From JBKBXU01 sp046313675 (GTDB taxonomy: Bacteria > Bacteroidota > Bacteroidia > Cytophagales > Cytophagaceae): a DNA stretch of 17,438 bases. The notes beneath the pieces are model-generated. The model did no database searches, had not been told where the DNA came from, and saw only the letters and a program-made list of their open reading frames with translations. Location of the stretch: the NCBI GenBank assembly GCA_046313675.1, contig JBKBXU010000055.1, forward strand, positions 1 to 17,438. Direction: 5' to 3'. Positions 7,810 to 14,577 of the stretch are shown one piece after another; positions within the stretch are counted from its first letter, which is position 1, and each line of letters opens with the position of its first letter. The translations under genes were made by a program, and so were the position numbers.

Positions 7810-8353
7810 CTATTCATACACTAATCTTGGCTGCTCCTTAACCTCTTTAAGTTTTTTGAGGTTAAACAAAATATTTATTCCAATTAAATGAGAAGAGGCA
7901 AAACCGGAACTTCTATTTGTAATAACAATATTGTATCCATAAATAATTCTTAATCTGTCAAATCCTATTCCTACTTCAGGTCTAAACACTAACGCTCCTT
8001 GTTTAAAATTTGAATAGTATAATAGATTTAATCCTCCAGCAAAACCTCCTGCAAGCCAACAACTTATCTTAGGTGCAACAATCAGTTGTTCTGTATGTCC
8101 TATTTCGTTTGAAACTGATAATATACGGGTAAAAGGGTGCCTTCCGGAAACACCGTTATCTTTAATTGCTATTCCAATTTCAGCAAATAGTGCATTCTGA
8201 TAATTTAATCCTGTTACCAAAGAAATATGTCTTTCAAATTGATAAAGATAAATAGTGTCTATGGGTTGCTCAGATTTTGCAATTCAGACTATCAGTTTGA
8301 GAGTAAGAATTACAAGAGAGGAACAATATTAAAACTAAAAGTAAGCTTCTCAT
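7810..8353 (-). pseudogene. Exported beta-barrel-like protein, frameshifted near the N-terminus
   Basis: An ATG at 8353 opens a perfect signal peptide (MRSLLLVLILFLSCNSYSQ), but this frame stops after 27 codons. The adjacent frame carries on without a break through 'IYLYQFERHISLVTGLNYQ' and the remaining 136 codons to 7810. The switch lies at or near a run of four A on the coding strand (8275-8278), so a single-base indel would restore one protein of about 180 residues. The body has barrel-like strands (ALVFRPEVGIGFDRLRIIYG, HLIGINILFNLKKL) and no known motif. Either the gene is broken or the window has a sequencing error. If intact, it would be a small outer-membrane protein, perhaps a lipoprotein because of the LSC motif. 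It is flanked by hairpin repeats on both sides. Confidence 0.7.
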
Positions 8354-8369
8354 TTATTTAAATACCCTA

Positions 8370-8492
8370 TAACGTTACGCATATACTCTGGCCTCCGGAT
8401 TTAGATGCAGTAAACAATCCGCCGAAACAAATGCCTGCGAAAAGTACTAAACTACCTGCTCCCAATACACCCGGTGATCGAGTATATGCAAT
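8370..8492. repeat. Dispersed ~125-bp repeat, copy 2
   Basis: The ends are perfect 10-bp inverted repeats, GCATATACTC (8379-8388) and GAGTATATGC (8480-8489). Inner CCGG blocks at 8395-8398 and 8471-8474 extend the stem. It begins TAACGTTACGCATATACT, identical to copy 1 at 6784, and the orientation is the same. A small reading frame across it on the minus strand has a copy-1 counterpart with the same SICVTL ending, which is explained by the repeat rather than by a protein. Confidence 0.75.
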
Positions 8493-8500
8493 GTGCCTGT

Positions 8501-8634
8501 TGCACAACTCAAGATAGTCCACGAAAACCCTTTTTCCAAAAATCAGAATTGAAGTCGCCGTTTTCCACAAATTTGTGGGATAAACTTATTGTTTTTCAGT
8601 TTCATGCAGATATGATAATCAATATTTTTATGTC
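8501..8634. other. Gene-free stretch before the transposase remnant
   Basis: It contains one perfect 14-bp palindrome, CCACAAATTTGTGG at 8565-8578, and otherwise nothing recognised. It may be the 5' untranslated end of the insertion sequence whose remnant follows. Confidence 0.4.
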
Positions 8635-8754
8635 ATGCAAGGACGAAAAAACTATCAGGAAAAATTTTTTACTTCTTTTCAACTTTCAGACAAAGTGCAG
8701 GAAGAAAATTTTTACCGCAGACTAAAGGAATCTCTAGACTCTGCGGCGGAATAA
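8635..8754 (+). pseudogene. N-terminal remnant of a transposase (IS1182-type)
   Basis: An ATG at 8635 opens 39 codons beginning MQGRKNYQEKFFTSFQLSDK and continuing with NFYRRLKESLD. This looks like the N-terminus of IS1182-type DDE transposases of Bacteroidota, in which a motif like FQLS-x-V-x-x-x-NFYRRLK is followed by a long catalytic region. The family name is given from memory. After LD (codon 35) the similarity ends abruptly, and four unrelated codons and a stop follow, inside the palindrome at 8715-8749. The catalytic domain is absent. It is a dead fragment whose right end was lost at the palindrome. Confidence 0.55.
8715..8749. repeat. REP-like palindrome, copy 2 (partly formed by transposase sequence)
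   Basis: CCGCAGA (8715-8721) pairs with TCTGCGG (8740-8746), and GACTCTGCGGCGG on the right matches the right arm of other copies (for example GACTCTGGGGCGG at 16142-16154). The left arm is at the same time transposase coding sequence (FYRRL). The palindrome may therefore be a junction made by recombination between similar short sequences. Confidence 0.5.
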
Positions 8755-8831
8755 TTATGGTATTCTCTCCCTTTAATCCTTCTGCTACTGTTAGGAATGG
8801 ATTCTCTGAATTATCTTTAACCAGCCTTTGT

Positions 8832-9200
8832 TTATTCTGTGATATGGTATTCTTTTATCAGGATGTTTGTAGGGATGTTCAATTGTTCATGCAACTTCCG
8901 AATCATATCAAGGGTTAATTTCCTTTTTCTATTTAATACTTCACTTATCCTGCTTTTAAAACCAATTGTCGCAGCCAAATCCTTCTGTTTCATATTTAAC
9001 TGCTCCATTCTGAATTTTACAGCTTCAATGGGGTCGGGTAAATCAATTGGAAAGTTTTCTTTTTCATATTTATCAATTAAAATTGTTAATATTTCCAATT
9101 CATCACCCTCTGGCGTTCCTTGTTTAGCATCAAAAATAAGCTCTAATTTTTCAAGAGCTTCATTGTAATCATTTATATTTCTAATGGGCCTGATTTCCAT
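8832..9200 (-). CDS. higA: HigA-family antitoxin with C-terminal HTH
   Basis: 122 residues. Residues 1-60 form the acidic helical N-terminal part typical of the HigA/COG5499 antitoxins (ALEKLELIFDAKQGTPEGDE near residues 15-34). Residues 62-110 are an XRE-like helix-turn-helix: FRMEQLNMKQKDLAATIGFK, then SRISEVLNRKRKLTLDMIR. It binds and silences HigB and represses its own operon. The ATG lies 5 bp after the toxin stop, in toxin-first order. It looks intact, while the toxin upstream is shortened, so it could now be a surplus antitoxin. Confidence 0.88.
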   Translation of the reverse strand: MEIRPIRNINDYNEALEKLELIFDAKQGTPEGDELEILTILIDKYEKENFPIDLPDPIEAVKFRMEQLNMKQKDLAATIGFKSRISEVLNRKRKLTLDMIRKLHEQLNIPTNILIKEYHITE

Positions 9201-9205
9201 ATCCT

Positions 9206-9433
9206 TTATATTTTATTTGCATCAATTTTATCATATTCTGCATGAGTACCAACAAATCTTATCCATGTTACGCCATAATCATAATTGATTCTGACAATTA
9301 ACCTGTATTTATTGCCTTTAATGTTAAACACCATTCTATTATCAGCTAAAATGCTGGCACTTGGATAATCCATTTTGATGTCATTTGGTGATTTCCAATT
9401 GGCGCTTTCCGCTTCATGGTACCATGACTTCAA
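9206..9433 (-). pseudogene. higB: HigB-family toxin, N-terminally truncated
   Basis: The 75 codons match the C-terminal three quarters of HigB-type mRNA interferases: WKSPNDIK, YPSASILADNRMVFNIKG, NKYRLIVRINYDYGVTWIRF and VGTHAEYDKIDANKI. These toxins normally have about 95-100 residues and begin with about 20-25 residues of an N-terminal helix ending in a 'HPDAE' region. Here the codon just before the first usable start (a TTG at 9433) is a TAA stop, so that part is missing. The body carries the usual basic and aromatic residues. It either starts at the TTG as a shortened toxin or is a broken gene; I favour broken. Confidence 0.65.
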
Positions 9434-9444
9434 TTAATAAAAAA

Positions 9445-9461
9445 GTTACCATTTTGGTAAC
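9445..9461. promoter_or_regulatory. Inverted repeat upstream of the second HigBA pair
   Basis: GTTACC and GGTAAC flank ATTTT, 12 bp before the shortened toxin frame. The position suits an operator for the HTH antitoxin, but no binding site is known and no -7 box stands out. It may also be part of the break that removed the toxin's N-terminus. Confidence 0.3.
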
Positions 9462-9954
9462 CTGTAAATTTTTTTTTCGCCTGTGGGAGACAAAACTCAA
9501 ATAATTAAAATATCAATATCATCAATTGCTTCTCCTTTAATTCTTTGTTTTGAATATATTTCTGCGGATTTTTAATTGAATCCTTTGTTATATTTATAAT
9601 TGTGGGGGTAGAGCTACTATTTTATCAATATTTTTTTGAATCAATCCTATCATAATTTAAAGATACATGAAAATTCGAAAATCCATACGTCCTGCTTAAA
9701 GGGCACTACGATTGCATAACGAAAACCACTTTCGCAAATCTCCTTATAAATAAGATATAAATTTTTACATTCCCAAGCTTTAACATTCAAAATGATAGGG
9801 TATTTGAGAGAAGAGGTGGGATTTTATTAAGGCTTAAATTCAGAAATTCTGTTCAGGCGAACTTTGGGAGGTATTAAATTTTAAACCTGTCTTGTTTGGG
9901 GGAGGGATAGAATAGCATCTGCGGTAAAAAATAATTTTGTATTAATGATGACTT
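9462..9954. other. Intergenic region, no gene seen
   Basis: AT-rich stretch between the divergent HigB-like and xylanase genes. No coding frame, RNA or repeat could be supported. A TAATTTTG at 9932-9939 matches the -7 box but has no TTTG 19 bp upstream. Confidence 0.4.
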
Positions 9955-9987
9955 TTTGAGCGGCGGTACGTAGCCTGTAATCTTTTG
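9955..9987 (+). promoter_or_regulatory. Probable promoter of the xylanase gene
   Basis: TTTG (9955-9958), then exactly 19 bp, then TAATCTTT (9978-9985), one mismatch from TAnnTTTG. Transcription would start near 9990, leaving a leader of roughly 35 nt before the ATG at 10025. Confidence 0.5.
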
Positions 9988-10024
9988 TTACAAAATCATA
10001 AAAAAAAACCAAAAACTGCCCTGT

Positions 10025-12610
10025 ATGAAAAAAAATCTACTGCTTAATAACCCAAGAGGTATACTAAGTAACTTAAACTTTTCAAATCTGAAAAAATATC
10101 TGCTAAAATCAGTAGGTATAGCCTGCTGTTTGTTAATTCTATCCTCGACTCAAAATTCATTTGGCCAAATTGGAAGATGTAAGGGAAAATACTTCGGTAA
10201 CATTATTGCCGGCAATGTACCTTCCACTTATACAGCCAATTGGAATCAGGTTACTTCTGAAAATGCCTCTAAATGGGGATCCGTTGAAGGTACTATGGGC
10301 AGGTATAACTTTACCGGTTCTGATATCTGTTTTAATTGGGCCAAAAACAACAATGGTTTGTTTAAATACCACGCCCTTATCTGGGGGGCACAAACTCCGG
10401 GATGGGTAAATACTGCTCCTACAGCTACTATTACGAATCAAATAAATCCTTATTTCAAAGCAGTGAGTGATCATTATGCTGCCATGGGTGGCTTAAAGTT
10501 TATTGACGTGTTGAATGAACCCGTTAACTGTCCAATGCCGGGGAACTTAAAAGCAGCGCTTACTGCTGGTTATAGGGCTGAGCCTGCTAATGCCAGCGAC
10601 CTGAACAACGAATATGGATGGGCCATCTGGTGTTTTCAGCTTGCAAGGAAATATTTTCCCGATGCAACGTTGTTGATTAACGAGTACAATGTAGAGATGA
10701 ACTGGAACAATTGCAGGGCTCCATACATCGCCATGACAAATGCAATTAAAAATGCTCCTAACCTAACTGACGGTCGGAGAAATCTTATTGATGGTGTAGG
10801 ACTTCAGGCACATGGTGTTGAAAACTTAACCGCAGCCAATTTTAAAGCATGTATTGATGAAATCTGGGCAAAGACAGGATTGCCAATTCACATTACTGAA
10901 TTTGATCAAACGGCTAATCCAAATGAAGCCAGACAACTGGAAGTGTATCGTAGATTGATACCTGTAGCATGGGAACATCCGCATGTAGCAGGTATTACCT
11001 TATGGGGATATATTCAAGGGTCAACCTGGATACGTGGTAATAATGAAATAGGGCCTGGTGGAACAGATTCCGGAATTATATATAGTGGTAGTTATTCAGC
11101 CAATCCACATGGCGATCGCCCTGCCATGGCCTGGTTAAGACAATATATGGCAAGTCAGGCAAGTTTATCCTGTTGTCCAGCACCGGCTCCGTTTGCATCT
11201 TGTTCAAATACGCCTTGTACACCAACATCCATTACCCCTTATGTACAGATGAATGGTGGAGCATGGGCTCAAAGCTCGACAGCGACTGTAAATACCGGAG
11301 GTTCTATCGTTTTTGGCCCTCAACCTGTTACAGGTGGGTCATGGAGATGGACTGGCCCTAATGGATTTACCGCCACAACCCGTGAAATAGCACTGACCAA
11401 TATTCAGGCAAACCAGGCCGGAAATTATGTTGCTACCTATACAAATGCCGGTGGATGCACCAGTACAGCTACCATGGTCGCTTCTGTAATTGTCCCATGT
11501 ACGCCAACAGCCATTACTCCTTATGTGCAAATCAATGGAGGTGCATGGGCGCAGACTTCTACTGCTTCTTTAAATACAGGAGGCTCTGTAAGGTTCGGAC
11601 CTCAACCTGTAACAGGCGGATCTTGGTCATGGAGTGGTCCTGGCAATTACAGCGCCTCAACCCGTGAAATTACGCTGAGCAATATTCAAACAACTCAGGC
11701 AGGTAACTACGTAGCTACGTATACCAATGCAGGTGGATGCACTTCTACAACCACATTTGTAGTTACAGTGAACACCCCGGTTAATCAGCCTCCAACTGTA
11801 AGCTTAACAGCGCCTGCAAACAATGCAAGCTTCAATGCTCCTGCCAGCATTACCATTTCAGCAAATGCTGCAGATGCTGATGGCAGCATAGTCAACGTAC
11901 AGTTCTACAATGGGAATACCCTGCTTAACACGGATGCTACTGCACCTTATTCATTTACATGGACGAATGTAGCTGCAGGCACTTATACCATTTCGGCAAG
12001 AGCAACGGACAACAGCGGAGCGGTTACAACTTCTACAGCAAGAACAGTGGTAGTCAACCCGGCAATTAACAATCCTGATCCCGTTGGGACAGCAGATGTT
12101 CTGGGTCCGGACTGTGGAAGTATAAATTCCAGCATTACCTTTGAATTGAATTCTTCAAAGAGAGCAGGTGCTACAGCCTACACTTGGTGGACAAACGGTT
12201 ATAGCCAAAGTATAACTCCTGTTACAGGCTCTCCTTTCAGAGTAAATGTTCAGACAGGACAATATTTTACTACTACCGATATTTGTGTAGGGGTGTCGTA
12301 CAATACTGCACCATGGTATGCTACGTACTGTAAAACGGTAACTACCTGTGCTGAAGCCAGCAAATCAATGGCTGTTTCAGAAGCAGTAGTAGGCCCCAAT
12401 CCTTCTATAGGAGCGTTTACCCTTACAGCCCCTGAAGCTGTACATTCTGTAAGCATATCCAATATTAATGGATTTGTGGTTTATTCTTACGGAAAAATGG
12501 CTGCTGGAGAGAGTATCACTTATGGCGACAATTTTACTATAGGCTTGTATGCGGTAACAATTGTATATTCAAGCGGAAGAGTTGAAACCCTGAGAATTCA
12601 GAAACTTTAA
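10025..12610 (+). CDS. Secreted GH10 endo-1,4-beta-xylanase with Ig-like modules and T9SS tail
   Basis: 861 residues. Residues 1-48 are an unusually long signal peptide ending FGQ. Residues about 49-375 are a GH10 barrel: QVTSENASKW, HALIWGAQTPGW, the acid/base Glu165 in DVLNEP, NEYN, and the nucleophile Glu292 in HITEFD. Residues 397-490 and 491-585 are two near-identical Ig/PKD-like modules (CTPTxITPYVQ ... GGSWxWxGP ... AGNYVATYTNAGGC). Residues 587-677 are a bacterial Ig domain (PPTVSLTAPANNASF). Residues about 685-780 form an unrecognised module with four Cys. Residues about 785-861 are a type A T9SS C-terminal domain (VGPNPSIGAFTL ... LRIQKL). The enzyme should cleave xylan outside the cell, released or surface-attached by T9SS. 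It has its own promoter and terminator, so it is monocistronic. No classical CBM is seen; the Ig-like or unnamed modules may fill that role. Confidence 0.95.
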   Translation: MKKNLLLNNPRGILSNLNFSNLKKYLLKSVGIACCLLILSSTQNSFGQIGRCKGKYFGNIIAGNVPSTYTANWNQVTSENASKWGSVEGTMGRYNFTGSDICFNWAKNNNGLFKYHALIWGAQTPGWVNTAPTATITNQINPYFKAVSDHYAAMGGLKFIDVLNEPVNCPMPGNLKAALTAGYRAEPANASDLNNEYGWAIWCFQLARKYFPDATLLINEYNVEMNWNNCRAPYIAMTNAIKNAPNLTDGRRNLIDGVGLQAHGVENLTAANFKACIDEIWAKTGLPIHITEFDQTANPNEARQLEVYRRLIPVAWEHPHVAGITLWGYIQGSTWIRGNNEIGPGGTDSGIIYSGSYSANPHGDRPAMAWLRQYMASQASLSCCPAPAPFASCSNTPCTPTSITPYVQMNGGAWAQSSTATVNTGGSIVFGPQPVTGGSWRWTGPNGFTATTREIALTNIQANQAGNYVATYTNAGGCTSTATMVASVIVPCTPTAITPYVQINGGAWAQTSTASLNTGGSVRFGPQPVTGGSWSWSGPGNYSASTREITLSNIQTTQAGNYVATYTNAGGCTSTTTFVVTVNTPVNQPPTVSLTAPANNASFNAPASITISANAADADGSIVNVQFYNGNTLLNTDATAPYSFTWTNVAAGTYTISARATDNSGAVTTSTARTVVVNPAINNPDPVGTADVLGPDCGSINSSITFELNSSKRAGATAYTWWTNGYSQSITPVTGSPFRVNVQTGQYFTTTDICVGVSYNTAPWYATYCKTVTTCAEASKSMAVSEAVVGPNPSIGAFTLTAPEAVHSVSISNINGFVVYSYGKMAAGESITYGDNFTIGLYAVTIVYSSGRVETLRIQKL
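11213..11776 (+). repeat. Tandem 282-bp direct repeat inside the xylanase gene
   Basis: Unit 1 starts at 11213 (PCTPTSITPYVQ) and unit 2 at 11495 (PCTPTAITPYVQ), each 94 codons. About three quarters of the residues are identical, including GGSW, the TREI block and AGNYVATYTNAGGCTST. This is an internal duplication of one Ig-like module. Confidence 0.85.
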
Positions 12611-12659
12611 TAAATAGGTTGTTTGATTTGAATTTTTTAATTCAATAACCATATAATAC

Positions 12660-12708
12660 CTCTGGCTTCGTCGCAAATATACGTTTTGCATGAAGCCAGA
12701 GTTTTTTT
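12660..12708 (+). terminator. Intrinsic terminator of the xylanase gene
   Basis: CTCTGGCTTC (12660-12669) pairs perfectly with GAAGCCAGAG (12692-12701). An inner GCAAA/TTTGC stem closes the loop, and seven T follow at 12702-12708. Confidence 0.93.
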
Positions 12709-12738
12709 AAAATGACAGCTTCCATTTCTCCATTACCA

Positions 12739-12808
12739 GAAAAAAGCACCAAGCCTTTCGCTCTTCGTATGAGCAGAATATCCTTATTCCAGTGCAGCTT
12801 TTACGAAT
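12739..12808 (+). pseudogene. Internal-deletion relic of a RAYT transposase
   Basis: The 28 bases at 12739-12766 are identical to 15924-15951 inside the RAYT gene, and 12783-12807 match 16065-16091 (the RAYT 3' end) except for one missing T. The roughly 110 bases between these blocks in the RAYT, which include the catalytic-tyrosine region, are replaced here by 16 bases. The 5' half of the gene is missing altogether. The similarity starts about 30 bp after the xylanase terminator. Confidence 0.8.
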
Positions 12809-12898
12809 TTAAAAAAAGGTGTGGGAGATTGAAGGCTTGCTGTAGCGCCAAATTACTGCTCAAAATACATATAACCTTAATATTAAATACTCTTTACC

Positions 12899-13279
12899 TT
12901 ATCTTCTTTCCAGAATGAAATGAACGGCAAAGTCGTCTTCGGCATAACTAGCCGTAACTTTAAATCCGTGTTTAGAAAAAAAGTTTATCAAATCTATTTT
13001 AGTTTCAAATTCAATAATTTCCCCATTTTCGTCTTTTATTTCCCCTCTATATCCACCTAGTATACCACTACGTTTATACTCACTTGTATAAATTTTATCA
13101 TTAAACGGAGAACCAAGATCCATTTGTACAACTTTTTTTTGTCGAGGTGCATACCCAACTTCAATGTAATCTGAATCAATAGCCTCTATCGGAAGTCCGT
13201 TTATAGATTGAGCGTTTACATCAAATAGACCAAAAAAGAATATACATATAATAATAGTCATCATTTTTTTCATTTTCAT
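12899..13279 (-). CDS. Small secreted protein, function unknown
   Basis: I place the start at the ATG at 13279 (or 13273), because this puts MKMKKMMTIIICIFFFGLFD at the front as a signal peptide with cleavage after VNAQ. The longer frame to 13333 only adds codons from the neighbouring palindrome. The mature protein has about 100 residues, ending with a segment DLINFFSKHGFKVTASYAED and FAVHFILERR. This recalls small exported Bacteroidota proteins that share an 'ALNYLxxxGWxxV' helix-strand ending, of unknown function. There is no Cys and no catalytic motif. It lies on the same strand as the AbiE pair but about 190 bp away, with a palindrome between, so it is probably separately transcribed. Confidence 0.7.
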   Translation of the reverse strand: MKMKKMMTIIICIFFFGLFDVNAQSINGLPIEAIDSDYIEVGYAPRQKKVVQMDLGSPFNDKIYTSEYKRSGILGGYRGEIKDENGEIIEFETKIDLINFFSKHGFKVTASYAEDDFAVHFILERR

Positions 13280-13330
13280 TTCGTTTTTATGGTTAAAGTT
13301 GATTGTGTATTTTACCTTTCGAGGTTCCTC

Positions 13331-13367
13331 CACCTCAGAGTCTCTCCTTAGAGGACTCTGGGGTGGT
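13331..13367. repeat. REP-like palindrome, copy 3
   Basis: CCTCAGAGTC (13333-13342) pairs with GACTCTGGGG (13354-13363) with one wobble. An inner CTC/GAG stem lies around CTTA. Both flanks carry a 'CCACC/GGTGG' head, and the right side reads GGTGTACC like the copy at 16121. It lies just upstream of the small secreted gene. Confidence 0.8.
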
Positions 13368-13469
13368 GTACCCGTTGAACAGGTGTACCCGCAGGACGCA
13401 ACTTATTATGCAGCTTTTTGAGTGCATTGTTCGTTTTGTTATCCGCGTAATGTACTGTTGACCTTCCCT

Positions 13470-14543
13470 TTAATTCTGTCCTCCTACGTTTAATTCAAAT
13501 ATTTTATACCAGTAGAAAAATGCTTCTGGATTTGATTTTTTAAGCTTATTTAATCTTGGCCAAAATGGCTCTCCGATAGACCAATCCTTCATGATTCTCG
13601 GATCACCATATTTCTCGATATTAATTTCTTGAGATCGTATAAGAATTGCCAAATAGGCTGCTTTTGAAGCAGCAGTAATCGCTTTATCAATATGAAAGGT
13701 TTCCGAGAAAATAAATCTTGAAACTCTTTGAATGCCTGTTTGCAATTCTGTAAAGTCACCTCTTCCTTCAACTCCTCGACTGACAATACATAATGCGGTC
13801 TGATAGATATCTTCAAGAACACCATCAACCTCATCTTCACATTCTCGATACTCAAGTTCTATAGTGGCGAATGATTCGAAAGTAGTTTTTACTAATTCAC
13901 CGTCTTCAGCAATATCTATTAGATTGCCAACATCATAGAGCTGCTTCAGTATTTCCATGCTCATGCTCGTCTTCCCTTTGAAATATGGAATGCCTGTGGT
14001 ATTAGGCGCAAAAGCAGTCAATTTGTCTCCTAGTATATCTTCTTTTGATGGAACCTTTACCGAGATTGGATCACCATCTGCAAGAATAAATTTTGAAATA
14101 ATAGGGGTTTCTTCAATCTTTTGATATCCAATTTTTTCAAAAAGTATATCCAATAAGATACTTTCCTCTTCGGCTCGTGTTTGATGAACAGGTTTATAAA
14201 AGAACTTATAATGAGCTTTTTGAATTTTAGTTAAAGCTTTTCGTTCCTGAAGTTCAAATCTTGTGAATCCTTGAGTTTCTAATAAGCTTTGAAATATTTC
14301 TTCTAAACCATTAGGTTCTTTTTCAATAATAATGTCAACATCTATGGAAAGTCTTTTTGATGAGTCTAGAATTAGCATTAAGGCAGTACCTCCTTTGAAA
14401 ACAAAATCCAAATTCTGCTTCACTAATCCTTCTAAAAGCATTAGGGCTCTAATAACCTTCTCCACGAGTATTTTATCAGCCTTTCTGTTGGCTGAAGATA
14501 CTTTGGTAATCCAGTCAATGTGTAATGAGTTTTTACTTATCAT
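13470..14543 (-). CDS. abiEii: AbiEii/AbiGii-type nucleotidyltransferase toxin
   Basis: 357 residues. Motif I is FKGGTALML (Gly51, Gly52, Thr53) and the metal-binding pair is Asp68/Asp70 in KRLSIDVDII. A later KEDILGDKLTAF block (residues 167-178) is the usual conserved motif of the AbiEii/COG2253 family. These are DNA polymerase-beta-like nucleotidyltransferases that act as the toxin in type IV toxin-antitoxin or abortive-infection systems against phage. Related enzymes (MenT) modify tRNA ends, but the target here is not known. It follows the AbiEi-like gene with a gap of 20 bp, in the normal antitoxin-toxin order. Motifs and length look intact. Confidence 0.85.
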   Translation of the reverse strand: MISKNSLHIDWITKVSSANRKADKILVEKVIRALMLLEGLVKQNLDFVFKGGTALMLILDSSKRLSIDVDIIIEKEPNGLEEIFQSLLETQGFTRFELQERKALTKIQKAHYKFFYKPVHQTRAEEESILLDILFEKIGYQKIEETPIISKFILADGDPISVKVPSKEDILGDKLTAFAPNTTGIPYFKGKTSMSMEILKQLYDVGNLIDIAEDGELVKTTFESFATIELEYRECEDEVDGVLEDIYQTALCIVSRGVEGRGDFTELQTGIQRVSRFIFSETFHIDKAITAASKAAYLAILIRSQEINIEKYGDPRIMKDWSIGEPFWPRLNKLKKSNPEAFFYWYKIFELNVGGQN

Positions 14544-14554
14544 TTCAAATTAAT

Positions 14555-14577
14555 GGCAGCAAATCATGTATGCTGCC
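14555..14577. repeat. Hairpin between the AbiEi-like and AbiEii genes
   Basis: GGCAGCA (14555-14561) and TGCTGCC (14571-14577) flank 9 nt. It overlaps the last codons and stop of the AbiEi-like gene and sits about 12 bp before the AbiEii ATG. It has no T-run, so it more likely affects translation or RNA stability of the toxin than termination. Confidence 0.5.

Noticed and set aside
8367..8570. A 67-codon minus-strand frame ending SICVTL
   Set aside because: It lies across the ~125-bp repeat; a similar frame in copy 1 is explained by the repeated DNA, and neither has a start signal or protein-like conservation.
12712..12918. A 68-codon plus-strand frame after the xylanase
   Set aside because: It consists partly of RAYT relic DNA read in a mixed frame.
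13589..13855. An 88-codon minus-strand frame
   Set aside because: It overlaps the AbiEii gene in another frame, and the AbiEii frame has clear family motifs.
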